Shown here: in pieces, positions 44,641 through 53,860 of the stretch | Position numbering within the stretch: position 1 is the first letter of the stretch | Layout: each line of letters opens with the position of its first letter | DNA from: Rhodohalobacter sp. 614A | GTDB taxonomy: Bacteria > Bacteroidota > Rhodothermia > Balneolales > Balneolaceae | Direction of reading: 5' to 3' | Assembly (NCBI RefSeq): GCF_021462415.1 | Contig: NZ_JAKEDS010000003.1 | Span: 1 to 64,000 of the forward strand | Length of the DNA stretch: 64,000 nucleotides | Notes under the pieces: model-generated | Database searches by the model: none | Told to the model about the DNA's origin: nothing | The model's input: only the letters and a program-made list of their open reading frames with translations | Position numbers and translations under genes: made by a program

Positions 44641-45198
44641 CTAACGCATGGCCGAGTAAATCCATGTACGTGCGCGTTGCCAATCTCTCCGAACCGTTCT
44701 TTTTGAGAGATTCATAATCGCTGCAATTTCTTCATAATTCAGTCCTCCGAAAAACTTGAGCTCAACAAGCTGTTCCAGTCGCTCATCGTGTTTTGAGAGA
44801 AGTTTTAAAGCTTCATCAAGAGCTTCCAGTTCCTCGGAACGTTCATCGGCTGCAAGCTGAATCGCATCCAAAGGCAGATCTTCCGATTTCCCTCCTCTTT
44901 TTTCCGCTGTCCTTGCACGGGCATAATCAACCAAAATAAAACGCATAGCACGAGAGGTTAACGAAAAAAAGTGATTCCGGTCCTGCCATTCTATTTTAGA
45001 ATTCCCGATGAGCCTCTCATATGCCTCATGAACCAGTGCTGTTGTGTTTAAAGTCTCTCCCCGTTGGTGTTGAAATAAATGCCGGTGTGCAATGGAACGA
45101 AGCTCATCATAAACCAAACTATATACCCGGTTAAATGCTTCTGCATCCCCTTTCCGGGCTTCCTCAAGATAGCCGGTTATATCGATTGAGGTATTCAT
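44641..45198 (-). CDS. ECF-type RNA polymerase sigma factor (SigZ/TIGR02999-like)
   Basis: 185 residues. Region 2 (residues 1-75: AFNRVYSLVYDELRSIAHRH) and region 4 (125-185: FFGGLNYEEIAAIMNLSKRT VRRDWQRARTW) are both recognisable; no anti-sigma gene is adjacent. Members of this subfamily are typically encoded next to Ser/Thr kinases with TPR or WD40 domains and are controlled by the kinase, as the 82-nt neighbour here suggests. The upstream gap of 319 nt separates it from a divergent lipoprotein gene. Confidence 0.92.
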   Translation of the reverse strand: MNTSIDITGYLEEARKGDAEAFNRVYSLVYDELRSIAHRHLFQHQRGETLNTTALVHEAYERLIGNSKIEWQDRNHFFSLTSRAMRFILVDYARARTAEKRGGKSEDLPLDAIQLAADERSEELEALDEALKLLSKHDERLEQLVELKFFGGLNYEEIAAIMNLSKRTVRRDWQRARTWIYSAMR

Positions 45199-45517
45199 TG
45201 CATGAGGTTTAAAAGAAAAATGACTTTCAAATGGCCGGTATGGAAGCCGGTTTACGATTTATGGAGTAAAGGCATCCCTCTACTTATGAATCACTGACTG
45301 GCCGATGTCTTTCTGTAAAAATATTGCCAGTGGATGAGTTCAACGAAACAATCATAAATCTATGCAAACAATAAAAAACAAACCAATCATCATTTTCATC
45401 CACGCCTTCTGAATAGCATTAACCGTCTGTTCATCCTGAAAAATCTCATTGCAAAAAAGGATGCGAATCCCAATCAAAAATATCACACAGCACTAAACAT
45501 CAAAAAATACCCCAACT
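45199..45517. other. Intergenic spacer between divergent ECF sigma and lipoprotein genes
   Basis: About 320 nt with no coding frame. Promoters for both directions must lie here. No -33/-7 pair, repeat or RNA fold could be assigned with confidence. Confidence 0.4.
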
Positions 45518-46306
45518 ATGAAAAGATCAAAATACATCGCAAATCCCTTTTATCTCCTGGCGGCCGTTCTATTTGGAATCGCCGGATGTAACAGCAGTAA
45601 CTCCGATTCACCGCCCCAAATCACCTCTGTCAGCCCAGAGTCCGGAGGTATCGGTACATCAGTAACCATTACTGGTACGGGGTTTAGTTCCATGTCTTCC
45701 GAAAATATGGTTGAATTCAATGGTACATCCGCGATGGTCACTTCCGCTGATTCCGAAGAATTGCAAACAACCGTTCCTGAAGGCGCCACCTCGGGTCCCA
45801 TTGAGGTTTCCGTGAATGGCCAATCGGCTACGGGGCCCGTCTTTTCGGTAGATAACCGGCTGAATTTTACCGGGGAATTTGAGAATGAAGAATATGACAT
45901 GATGTTAGTGCAGATTTCCAATGGAAATACCGCTGATACTACAATTACCATTCCCACAACCTCAGAAATTGAGATCGAGCTTGTTAACGGAAGCATGGAT
46001 GAAATAGAGCTGGATATCGAAGATTTCTTAGAAGATGGATTGAATTTTTTCTTTGGCGCTGTCAATAACCCAAATGTCATTTCTTTTACTGTAGAGGATG
46101 ATGCCATTGCCGAAGTATCGGGAAGTGAATTTGAGCTTGAGGATACCGATATCTCAATATTTGGCAGCGGTGATACGATTTTGGGAGAACTGACCGGAGA
46201 AGGAGAGTTCGTAGACGGAAATGTACTTTTCACTTTCGAATACGTCCTTATAACGGGCAACCTGCAACTCACTTTCTCGGGTGAAGTGGAATGGATAAAG
46301 CAATGA
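45518..46306 (+). CDS. IPT/TIG-domain lipoprotein
   Basis: 262 residues. The signal peptide ends in FGIAGC (lipobox). Residues about 33-112 form an IPT/TIG Ig-like domain (ITSVSPESGGIGTSVTITGT ... TTVPEGATSGPIEVSVNGQS). The rest (115-262) is acidic and beta-rich (SEIEIELVNGSMDEIELDIE), function unknown. It lies divergently from the sigma/kinase pair and 51 nt before an outer-membrane barrel gene, with which it is likely co-transcribed. Confidence 0.82.
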   Translation: MKRSKYIANPFYLLAAVLFGIAGCNSSNSDSPPQITSVSPESGGIGTSVTITGTGFSSMSSENMVEFNGTSAMVTSADSEELQTTVPEGATSGPIEVSVNGQSATGPVFSVDNRLNFTGEFENEEYDMMLVQISNGNTADTTITIPTTSEIEIELVNGSMDEIELDIEDFLEDGLNFFFGAVNNPNVISFTVEDDAIAEVSGSEFELEDTDISIFGSGDTILGELTGEGEFVDGNVLFTFEYVLITGNLQLTFSGEVEWIKQ

Positions 46307-46357
46307 CAAAATGAACTTCAAAAAAGCATAAAACAGCGAATCAAATAATTGAATAAC

Positions 46358-46945
46358 ATGAAAAAACAACTCTCAATTTCTTTCCTTCTCGTAGCAGTAA
46401 CTCTGATCGCCAGTCATGTCCAGGCTCAAAGCCGGGGAAGCTGGGGCGCTGAAGCCGGCGTTAATTTTGCCAATATTAATGGAGATCCCGACTTTGACAC
46501 TTCTTCCCGCATCGGGTTTATGCTGGGTGGTTATTATAAATTTCAGTTGACCGACGGCCCCCTATATCTTCAGCCAGAACTTTTTTATACTCAAAAAGGG
46601 TATGAAGGCGCAAGCGGAGAAAGGACTTATAAATTCGATTATATCGCAGCAGCCGCTTTGGTGTCGTACTATTTTTCCTCCGAAAAATCTCTCACTCCAT
46701 TTGCTAAAGCCGGGCCGTATCTCGGCTTTAATACGTCTTCAAAACTGGAGAGAGAAGATGGCAGCAAACGCGATGTGGAAGGAGTGAATGATATTGAGAT
46801 GGGAGTTATTCTAAGAGCCGGGGTTCAGATTGACCAGTTTGAAGTCGGACTCCGTCTGTCTCAAGCCGTTACAAAGTTAGCCGATGATGACGATTTCGAT
46901 GCAAAAAACTTTGTATTTGGCTTATTCGCCGGGATCAATTTTTGA
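46358..46945 (+). CDS. Outer membrane beta-barrel protein (PorT-like)
   Basis: 195 residues from ATG 46358 (an upstream in-frame TTG adds three residues before the signal peptide). The signal peptide ends SHVQAQ. The mature part is a short beta-barrel with WGAEAGVNFANINGD, GFMLGGYYKFQL, LYLQPELFYTQKGYEG, alternating strands, and an aromatic C terminus (FVFGLFAGINF) as recognised by BAM. It resembles PF13568-type small barrels of Bacteroidota; transport or structural role unknown. Confidence 0.85.
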   Translation: MKKQLSISFLLVAVTLIASHVQAQSRGSWGAEAGVNFANINGDPDFDTSSRIGFMLGGYYKFQLTDGPLYLQPELFYTQKGYEGASGERTYKFDYIAAAALVSYYFSSEKSLTPFAKAGPYLGFNTSSKLEREDGSKRDVEGVNDIEMGVILRAGVQIDQFEVGLRLSQAVTKLADDDDFDAKNFVFGLFAGINF

Positions 46946-47049
46946 TGTGGGAAAAGAAACAATGTGATGTGGATCCGCAAGCCCGCTATCTAGTTTAGTG
47001 GATAGTTTTGCCGGGGATTTTCGTTTGCGATTGTCTCTATAGCCAAACG

Positions 47050-47829
47050 TCAATAATTCTTAATCTTTACCGAAACCCCGTTCACAAAATTTCCGACCAT
47101 ATCAATTTCCGGAGCAAGATCGGAACCTTCAAAACCGGTAATGTCTTCGTTTGTGACGTGTTCATTGTAGAAATCCAGGTATGGTCCGGCAAGTGGCATA
47201 TAAGACCAATGCCATTTTTCTTCTTCATAACCGGTACGGTTGTTCAGTGATTTTTCGGTATACACCTGGTAAAAACCAAAATCGTTGGCATGGGTTGTCA
47301 GCCAGTCGTAAATCTCTTTTCCTTCTCCCTCTTCAAACCACTCGTTATTCAGATTATTGAGATCTAAATCAGTCCCCCAATGATGACGCGAAGTCATCGG
47401 CATGGAACTGTAGAGTAAAATTTCTTTCGCCTTGTCTAAATCCGTTGCTTCCCCAGAGTTCTGCCATTTGCGATCCCAAATCGATTTCTGATACCAGAAA
47501 TTCCTTGTTCCGGAAACGATAATCAGCTCTACCCCATTTTGCTTAGCACGTTCAGCCATTTCAAGAAAAGAATCATATGTTGGTTTCTGCAGGTAAATTT
47601 CCTTGTCTGAAAGGCTGTCGGCCACGCGTACAAAATCTTCGTGATCCTCAAATTCAAAGTGGCCAGTCACAAGCTCAACCGAGGTATTTTCCGGCATGGA
47701 GTATTGGCGGGTGGTGTCGGCTTGAGCCTGACTTGCCGTTTTCGACTGCGAATTCATTTCTGCTGAATTCTCAGGTTCAGCCTGGCAGTTTAACATCAGA
47801 ATGCAAAGAAAAACGAGGAAAAATCGCAT
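47050..47829 (-). CDS. D-alanyl-D-alanine carboxypeptidase, VanY/M15B family
   Basis: 259 residues. Hydrophobic signal ending LMLNC gives a probable lipoprotein (lipobox loose). The peptidase M15 domain has MTSRHHWGTDLDLN (SxHxxGxDxD zinc site with His and Asp ligands) and EKWHWSYMP (catalytic Glu and third His ligand). It trims the terminal D-Ala of peptidoglycan stem peptides in the periplasm. A 26-codon relic with the same C terminus occurs at 41465. Confidence 0.92.
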   Translation of the reverse strand: MRFFLVFLCILMLNCQAEPENSAEMNSQSKTASQAQADTTRQYSMPENTSVELVTGHFEFEDHEDFVRVADSLSDKEIYLQKPTYDSFLEMAERAKQNGVELIIVSGTRNFWYQKSIWDRKWQNSGEATDLDKAKEILLYSSMPMTSRHHWGTDLDLNNLNNEWFEEGEGKEIYDWLTTHANDFGFYQVYTEKSLNNRTGYEEEKWHWSYMPLAGPYLDFYNEHVTNEDITGFEGSDLAPEIDMVGNFVNGVSVKIKNY

Positions 47830-47835
47830 GTTTTA

Positions 47836-47922
47836 GTTTGTTGTTAGTTGTTAGTTGTTGGTGGTTTGGGGATTGCTGATTAAGTACTGAAAATAAGGGA
47901 TAAGAGACAACTGACAACAAAC
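47836..47922. repeat. Short-period TTAGTTG repeat with an inverted partner
   Basis: GTTTGTTGTTAGTTGT (47836-47851) is complemented by ACAACTGACAACAAAC (47907-47922) with one mismatch in 16; further TTAGTTG units follow the left arm. The 55-nt loop lies between the VanY and SH3 lipoprotein genes. Simple-sequence expansion around a hairpin is the most likely origin. Confidence 0.55.
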
Positions 47923-47934
47923 CACATACATCTT

Positions 47935-48672
47935 TTACAATTCTTCAATAAACTTTCCGAAAATCCAGCCGGTAATTCCATCTTTGGTTCGGATTTGATA
48001 CCATGTTTGTCCTTCAATTGCTTCAATATCTGATTTTTGAATGGAAGCCTCCACCCTGCCGAATTGCTGTGTTGAAAAGGAAGCGCGTACAGACTCATTC
48101 TGATCAGACAAAATACGAATTGCTTTTCCCGCAGAAAGTCGGATGCGCTGACCACGTACCTCAGCGGTTACATCATTTTTTAAAATGGCTTCCACGCTGT
48201 TCCCGGCAATGTACCGGTCCAGGATTTCAACAACCGTTCCTTCCCGGGCCACAACACCGGCTGAGGATGACGCCGTTGTATGATCGCTTCTGATAATCAC
48301 ACCCGATCCCGTAACCCGGGCGGTGGTACTTAATGGTTCAGGCGGTCCCTGATTAATCTGCGCAATTTTAGACTGTGCTTCGGATTGATATCTGCCTTCG
48401 GGAAATTTTTCCATGTATGTTTCAAAGGACTCCGCAATTGTATCGGCGGCAATGGATTCCCAATACAGCGAATCTGCTTTCATTTGTGCTTCCTCAAGGT
48501 ATTGTCCGTCAGGATTGCTCTCAATGTAGTTTTGATACATCTCATAGGTACCGGCCACTTCGGCTTCTTCCCAGGTGGTTTTTGAAGAACAACCGACGAA
48601 TAAAATCAACCCAAAGACGACAACGAGAACAGTGACAATACGGGTATAGTTGGCAAGCATTTTAGTCATCAT
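47935..48672 (-). CDS. Lipoprotein with helical repeats and an SH3b-like domain
   Basis: 245 residues. The signal ends in LFVGC (lipobox). Residues about 35-105 hold two TPR-like/coiled helices (YEMYQNYIESNPDGQYLEEA, SFETYMEKFPEGRYQSEAQS). The C-terminal part contains beta-rich bacterial SH3-type segments (GVVAREGTVVEILDRYIAGN ... TWYQIRTKDGITGWIFGKFI). Such lipoproteins bind peptidoglycan or peptides at the outer membrane. The start could be one of several adjacent Met codons. It lies 105 nt upstream of vanY on the same strand, so a peptidoglycan-linked pair is plausible. Confidence 0.8.
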   Translation of the reverse strand: MMTKMLANYTRIVTVLVVVFGLILFVGCSSKTTWEEAEVAGTYEMYQNYIESNPDGQYLEEAQMKADSLYWESIAADTIAESFETYMEKFPEGRYQSEAQSKIAQINQGPPEPLSTTARVTGSGVIIRSDHTTASSSAGVVAREGTVVEILDRYIAGNSVEAILKNDVTAEVRGQRIRLSAGKAIRILSDQNESVRASFSTQQFGRVEASIQKSDIEAIEGQTWYQIRTKDGITGWIFGKFIEEL

Positions 48673-49047
48673 TTATTTTTGGGAATAGATCATTTGTAAG
48701 ACTCTAATATCGATTTTAACCATTTTATATGGCTAATAAAAATCTTTGGGTTCATCAAAGCCCAACTTCCTTCATTTTTAATTTGTAAATCAAACAAACT
48801 GCAATGTTCCCACTGAATAAAGTTTTTCGTTTGAAATCAATCATGAATAGTTCAGACTAATATTTGACTTTTTTTGCAGATCTTATTCTATTCACTGAAA
48901 TTTAAAAGCCGTTCCCGGAACAGACGGGTTAAATATTTAGAAATTATTGTCGAATGAATCATGCCAAGTAAGATTTCTCCATTTTAAAAGCATCAACAGA
49001 ACCCCGGAAATATATTTCTTCAACTGAAGGCTAATCATTTTTAAATC
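48673..49047. other. Intergenic stretch before the PPK2 genes
   Basis: About 375 nt, AT-rich, between the divergent lipoprotein and PPK2 genes. No coding frame, terminator or repeat seen. It presumably holds both promoters. Confidence 0.4.
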
Positions 49048-49896
49048 ATGAATTTTACAGCAAAGCAACTGCAAAATGCCAGGACCAGAAGCGACCTCGT
49101 TAAAATGGCTAAGAAGCACGGCATTTCTATTGACAAAACATTGGAAAAGCTGCGGTATGAAGCCGAGTTAAAACAGCTACAAGTTGAGATGATGAACCTT
49201 CAAAAGTGGGTGGAGAAACACAAAAAAAGGCTCGCAATTATTTTTGAAGGACGCGATGCCGCCGGTAAAGGAGGAACGATTAAACGACTTAAACAGCATC
49301 TGAACCCGCGATCGTCAAGGGTGGTGGCACTCACCAAACCTACAGAAGTTGAAAGAGGGCAATGGTATTTCCGCCGATATATTAAAGTACTTCCAAATCC
49401 GGGCGAAATCGTTTTCTTTGACCGAAGTTGGTATAACCGGGCCGTTGTTGAACCGGTCATGGGCTTTTGTACAGATGATGAATATGAACAATTCATGGTG
49501 CAGGTCCCCGAATTTGAACATCTGCTGTATGAAGATGAGTTGATCATTATCAAATTTTGGTTTTCGATTTCGAAAGATGAGCAGAAAAAAAGGTTTGAGT
49601 CCCGATTAAAAAATCCTCTAAAACGCTGGAAATACAGCCCCGTGGATATGAGAGGCCAGGAGTTATGGGATCGATATACTTATTACAAAGAACAGATGCT
49701 CAACAAAACCCACACCGATTACTGCCCGTGGATTCTTGTAAAAGCGAACAGCAAGGAACTCGCCAGGATTGAAAGTATGCGTTACATCTTGTCCCGATTA
49801 AATTATGATGGAAAGGGAGAATCGAAAACAACTCTTCTGCCCGACCCAAATATTGTAATGAGATACCACCGAAGTTCAACCCAAATTGATATTTAG
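49048..49896 (+). CDS. ppk2: Polyphosphate kinase 2, copy 1
   Basis: 282 residues of the PPK2 family, which transfers phosphate between polyphosphate and nucleotides. Walker A is GRDAAGKGG (68-76), Walker B-like FDRSWYNRAVVEPVMGF (123-139), and the lid region has KRWKYSPVDMRG. Single-domain type, thus class I or III. Ahead of the catalytic core is a short helical N terminus that both copies share. The second copy follows 139 nt later on the same strand. Confidence 0.93.
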   Translation: MNFTAKQLQNARTRSDLVKMAKKHGISIDKTLEKLRYEAELKQLQVEMMNLQKWVEKHKKRLAIIFEGRDAAGKGGTIKRLKQHLNPRSSRVVALTKPTEVERGQWYFRRYIKVLPNPGEIVFFDRSWYNRAVVEPVMGFCTDDEYEQFMVQVPEFEHLLYEDELIIIKFWFSISKDEQKKRFESRLKNPLKRWKYSPVDMRGQELWDRYTYYKEQMLNKTHTDYCPWILVKANSKELARIESMRYILSRLNYDGKGESKTTLLPDPNIVMRYHRSSTQIDI

Positions 49897-50035
49897 TGTG
49901 AATGGATATGAATATTGTTATTCACATCGGATTGAGCGCCGAAAAGCAGAGGCGAAACCTAACGGTTGTTACTTTACCTGGGGTAACGCTCCAATTTCAA
50001 CAAGCATCCATTACTGAAAAGCAGATCCTCAAAGA

Positions 50036-50800
50036 ATGAATTTAACTGAAAAAGATTTAGAACTTCTGAACTCAAAAGACGGTTTGTATGCTCTTTTGAA
50101 AAGCAGAAAGGTAAACCTGGGAAAAGCCCTCGAAGAGACCGTGTACGCCCATGAGATGAACAAAAAGCAGGAAGAGCTCATTAAACTGCAAAATTGGGTC
50201 ATCCAAAATGACAAGAAAATAGTTGTAATATTTGAAGGAAGGGACGCTGCAGGAAAAGGCGGTGCAATCCGTCGGCTGACCGAACGGATTAATCCACGGC
50301 ACTTCCGGAGTGTTGCATTAAACATTCCTTCAGATGACGAAAGAAAGCAATGGTTTTTCCAAAGATATATAAACCAGTTGCCAAATCCCGGTGAGATCGT
50401 TTTGTTTGACCGAAGCTGGTACAACCGGGCTGTCGTGGAACCTGTCAACGGTTTTTGTACAGAAGAAGAGTACAACATCTTTATGTCTCAAGTCAATGAG
50501 TTTGAGAAAATGCTCATCCAGTCCAACACGTATTTGGTTAAATTTTACTTTTCCATCACAAAAAAAGAGCAGGCCAGACGATTTCGCGATATCAAAAAAA
50601 GTCCACTCAAACGCTGGAAAATGACGTCCGTGGATGAACGCGCTCAGGAATTATGGGATTCGTACACCCGGTACAAGGAAAAGATGTTTGAAGTAACAAA
50701 TACAGAACATGCACCTTGGGTTATTGTCGATGCCAACAAAAAAACCCACGCCCGGCTTGAGGCAATCAAGCATATCCTAAAAACGATTCCTTATACTTGA
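50036..50800 (+). CDS. ppk2: Polyphosphate kinase 2, copy 2
   Basis: 254 residues, clearly paralogous with copy 1: GRDAAGKGGAIRRLTERINPR, FDRSWYNRAVVEPVNGF and KRWKMTSVDERAQELWDSY. Copy 2 lacks about 28 C-terminal residues of copy 1 (LLPDPNIVMRYHRSSTQIDI). Conserved lid and phosphate-binding residues suggest activity, but the two may differ in ADP/GDP or AMP preference. Tandem duplication is indicated by the shared layout and neighbouring position. Confidence 0.93.
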   Translation: MNLTEKDLELLNSKDGLYALLKSRKVNLGKALEETVYAHEMNKKQEELIKLQNWVIQNDKKIVVIFEGRDAAGKGGAIRRLTERINPRHFRSVALNIPSDDERKQWFFQRYINQLPNPGEIVLFDRSWYNRAVVEPVNGFCTEEEYNIFMSQVNEFEKMLIQSNTYLVKFYFSITKKEQARRFRDIKKSPLKRWKMTSVDERAQELWDSYTRYKEKMFEVTNTEHAPWVIVDANKKTHARLEAIKHILKTIPYT

Positions 50801-50957
50801 TTTCAAGTTTCGAAAAATCTCAATGGATCACATGAAGGAAACAAAAACAGATATCTGGTAGTTGATATTCTTTTTTTGCTACCTTTCTCAAAAGGAAAAG
50901 CATTCGTTTGTCACCAAAAAATTCTGTAAACACAAAAGCTAAGAAAGGGAGGAAATT

Positions 50958-51350
50958 ATGTTTGTTACACTATTGGTTATCACATTCCTGATTTCTGTAA
51001 TTGTATGCTACATTATCGTCAGGGTTTTTAAAAAATCACTTGAGAGTATTTTAAATCGATTAATTGAAGAATCAATTAGCCGGGCCTGGCTTCGCTATTT
51101 ACAATTTGCGATTTATGTGGTTGGAATTTCCTCCGGTGTTCGGATTTGGGAACTTGAAAAATATATTACCCCGCTGCATCCCGACGGAGCTCAAATTGTG
51201 ATCCTGAATTCAGATCGCTGGATATTGGAAGTATATCGTACGGTTATCAGTACACTTCAGGGCATTGCCTGGCTGTTATTCGGTTTCTTTATTTTTGCAT
51301 TAATTGCATACGTTATTGTGCGTTTTGTGGAGCTGAAAAAATCATCGTAA
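50958..51350 (+). CDS. Small three-helix membrane protein
   Basis: 130 residues. Hydrophobic segments at about 1-24, 46-62 and 95-118 suggest three spans. Between them lies a soluble loop with ELEKYITPLHPDGAQIVI. It has a strong Shine-Dalgarno (AAGGGAGGAAATT) before the ATG, unusual for this genome, implying high translation. No family recognised; it follows the PPK2 pair by 157 nt. Confidence 0.65.
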   Translation: MFVTLLVITFLISVIVCYIIVRVFKKSLESILNRLIEESISRAWLRYLQFAIYVVGISSGVRIWELEKYITPLHPDGAQIVILNSDRWILEVYRTVISTLQGIAWLLFGFFIFALIAYVIVRFVELKKSS

Positions 51351-51493
51351 CGAACGATTCAAATTCAATTCCACATTTACATAAAACGCAGTCAGAGACA
51401 ATTTTAAAATCATCCGTTTTATTTACCGAAAATGACGTTTGATGAAAAGAGAACTTGTTGAAGAGATTTTCTTTTTTTTGATTTCATTTTTAT

Positions 51494-51515
51494 TGCCAAA
51501 ACACGGCTTTTGGCA
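51494..51515. repeat. Perfect 8-bp inverted repeat in a 297-nt gap
   Basis: TGCCAAAA (51494-51501) and TTTTGGCA (51508-51515) enclose CACGGC. No T run follows on either strand, so it is more likely a binding site than a terminator. The rest of the gap (51351-51647) is AT-rich without other features. Confidence 0.5.
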
Positions 51516-51647
51516 TATCTGAACTATAATCTTCTACTTACAGTTATTACAATAATTTTCATTAAATTATCCTAACAGTAGCTTTGCCAGGTCTACAGTG
51601 TAAATACAGACGAGAATGGGGAATAATTATTTAAAAGGTATCTCAAA

Positions 51648-53813
51648 ATGATGAAAGAGGACCAAAATTATTATTCTCACTCTTTCAAAAATGAGAGAAA
51701 ACTAGCCTTAACAGCGATTATTATAACCGCACTCACCATCTGCTTAATCGCATTCAATTTCTTTTCCGAAGATTTAGAAGACGGGCTTCGCGACTTACTT
51801 ACCGAACAGGGAGTATGGTCACGTACCCAAAAAAATGCCGTGATCAATTTGATGGTATATGTGCATTCGGGTAACGATCAAAATTTTGAAAATTTTGAAA
51901 ATGAGATGCACAAACTGTTGGAAGAGAAGAAGGGTTGGGAACAACTCGCACAAGATTCCCAGGCTGACATCAATCAGTTCTTAGATCCTTTATTAGAGAA
52001 TAGTTTTTCAAACAACTATGAGAATATCGAACTCGTCTATTCAGTTTATACCTCCAACTTTTACTCCTTCTTTTTTCCAAATTCTCAACTATTTAATCAG
52101 TCTATTTCCTTGAAAGGGGAAATTTTCGACTATTTGGATAATCTTCATTTACTTGGACAACAAATTAGAGCAGATTTTGAAAATGGTCCGATACCTGAGG
52201 ATCAACAAAATATATATTTCAATGAGTTAAATGATCTGACCAATCAGATAATTCCACTTACAAAACAATTCACTTATAACATTAATAGCCTTTCTAACTC
52301 ATTAAAGCTTTTTCTGCTGTATAATTTGGTTGCTATCGGCCTTGTTCTCATTGTAGTTGGCGGAACAGCATCCATACGCTACGTAAGAAATATGTCGCAT
52401 TGGAAAAATGAGTTATTCAGAAGATATAATGAATTGATGCTTATTTTTTCCAGCAGTCAGGATGGTATTTTGCTTCTCGATGAAAAAGGAAAAATTCTAA
52501 AGTGCAATCCATCTGCCAATAAACTGCTAAGTACTCAAAATCTACAACGGAAGATAATTGGCGATATTTTCGCGTCCGATCAATCAGACGTCGAAGATTT
52601 TATAAATCGTGCAAGAAACCACGAATATTTAAATGAAGCGCTGCCGGTTCATCTAAAAGATGGAACCCATTTTATTGCTGCATTTTCAACATCTACCGTT
52701 AAAGACGAGGATAATCAGGAACTGCTCTGCATCGTCATTAAGGATGTAACTGAATATGTTAACCATCTTGAAAAAATTAATAAAAGTGAAAAAACATATC
52801 GTGATTTGCTGAACAGTATTCAGGATGGAATTATTCTGATGGAACCGAATGGATCATTCATCCAGGTGAATAAGGCGGCAACTGAAATGTTTGGTTACAC
52901 TGAAGAGGAACTGATTGGCAAAAAACCCAAAGATATCATTGCTGTTGAATCACAAAAAATTATGCCTCTTTCAAAATTGTTAGAAGAAACAATGAAAGGT
53001 GAAGTGATTACTTTAGACCGTTGGGGACACAAAAAAAACAGCTCAAGATTCCCGCTCGAAATTACACTTTCTGAGGGCACCTTCTTCGATCGGAATATTG
53101 TTGTCGGCATTTTTCACGATATCACGGATCGGGAAAAAAATATTGAGCAACTCTATAAGGCCCACGAAGAAAACCGGATATTACTACAGGAGGTCCACCA
53201 CCGGGTGAAAAACAACCTGGCGATTATAAACAGTTTTTTGTTGCTTGAAAGACTTCGTAATGAGCATGATGAAAAAATTAAAAATATCCTCTCCAATACC
53301 GAGTCCAGGATTATAACGATAGCCAAAATCCATGAGCTCTTATATTCTTCTCATAGTTTCAAATATATCGACATCAAAGAATTTATAGCCAGTATTGTAG
53401 AAAACTTTAAGCAATATAGCCGGCTGTGGGGACGTGAAGTGACGTTTGATCTCCAGATACCGAAAATAGAGATGAATGCGAATCAGGCTTTGCCAGTTGG
53501 CCTCATTATTAACGAACTGGTCACAAACTCAATCAAGCATGCATTTGATGAAAATAAAAGCGGGACCATCCAGATAAAAGTTAGCCAACCTAGTAGTGAA
53601 CATATCAATATTGAATTAAAAGATAACGGAAAAGGACTAAATCTTGGTTCTTCCAGGTTAGAAGATGTTGGTAATCTTGGTTTTACACTGGTCAGTACCT
53701 TAATTAAACAACTGGAAGCAGATTTAGTGATGAATAATGATCATGGAACCACCTTCAGGTTCACGTTTAAAATTGACGAAAGAAGCGGAATTGTGTCGGC
53801 TCTTAAAGAATAA
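51648..53813 (+). CDS. Membrane sensor histidine kinase, HisKA_2 type
   Basis: 721 residues. An N-terminal membrane helix (about 17-40) and a second at about 220-245 bracket a periplasmic sensor domain. Two PAS domains follow (about 262-370 and 378-495). The kinase core is HisKA_2 with EVHHRVKNNL (phospho-acceptor region about 515), not the classical HisKA. The HATPase part begins LPVGLIINELVTNSIKHAF (N box) and DNGKGL. HisKA_2 kinases act with various response regulators; no regulator gene is adjacent. A bidirectional hairpin follows. Confidence 0.92.
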   Translation: MMKEDQNYYSHSFKNERKLALTAIIITALTICLIAFNFFSEDLEDGLRDLLTEQGVWSRTQKNAVINLMVYVHSGNDQNFENFENEMHKLLEEKKGWEQLAQDSQADINQFLDPLLENSFSNNYENIELVYSVYTSNFYSFFFPNSQLFNQSISLKGEIFDYLDNLHLLGQQIRADFENGPIPEDQQNIYFNELNDLTNQIIPLTKQFTYNINSLSNSLKLFLLYNLVAIGLVLIVVGGTASIRYVRNMSHWKNELFRRYNELMLIFSSSQDGILLLDEKGKILKCNPSANKLLSTQNLQRKIIGDIFASDQSDVEDFINRARNHEYLNEALPVHLKDGTHFIAAFSTSTVKDEDNQELLCIVIKDVTEYVNHLEKINKSEKTYRDLLNSIQDGIILMEPNGSFIQVNKAATEMFGYTEEELIGKKPKDIIAVESQKIMPLSKLLEETMKGEVITLDRWGHKKNSSRFPLEITLSEGTFFDRNIVVGIFHDITDREKNIEQLYKAHEENRILLQEVHHRVKNNLAIINSFLLLERLRNEHDEKIKNILSNTESRIITIAKIHELLYSSHSFKYIDIKEFIASIVENFKQYSRLWGREVTFDLQIPKIEMNANQALPVGLIINELVTNSIKHAFDENKSGTIQIKVSQPSSEHINIELKDNGKGLNLGSSRLEDVGNLGFTLVSTLIKQLEADLVMNNDHGTTFRFTFKIDERSGIVSALKE

Positions 53814-53860
53814 GAATTTCCATTCTCGTCAGTATCAAAAATAGCACTTAACCTCTGCTC

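Noticed and set aside
45550-46272. 240-residue minus-strand frame inside the TIG lipoprotein gene
   Set aside because: Ser/Thr/Pro-rich antisense shadow; the plus-strand gene has a lipobox and TIG domain.
47836-47922. CRISPR-like short repeats
   Set aside because: Units are only 7 nt without spacers; simple-sequence repeat with an inverted copy. No CRISPR array or cas gene is in the window.
49897-49926. Inverted repeat TGTGAAT/ATTCACA after the first PPK2 gene as terminator
   Set aside because: Only 7 bp and no T run follows; too weak to call.
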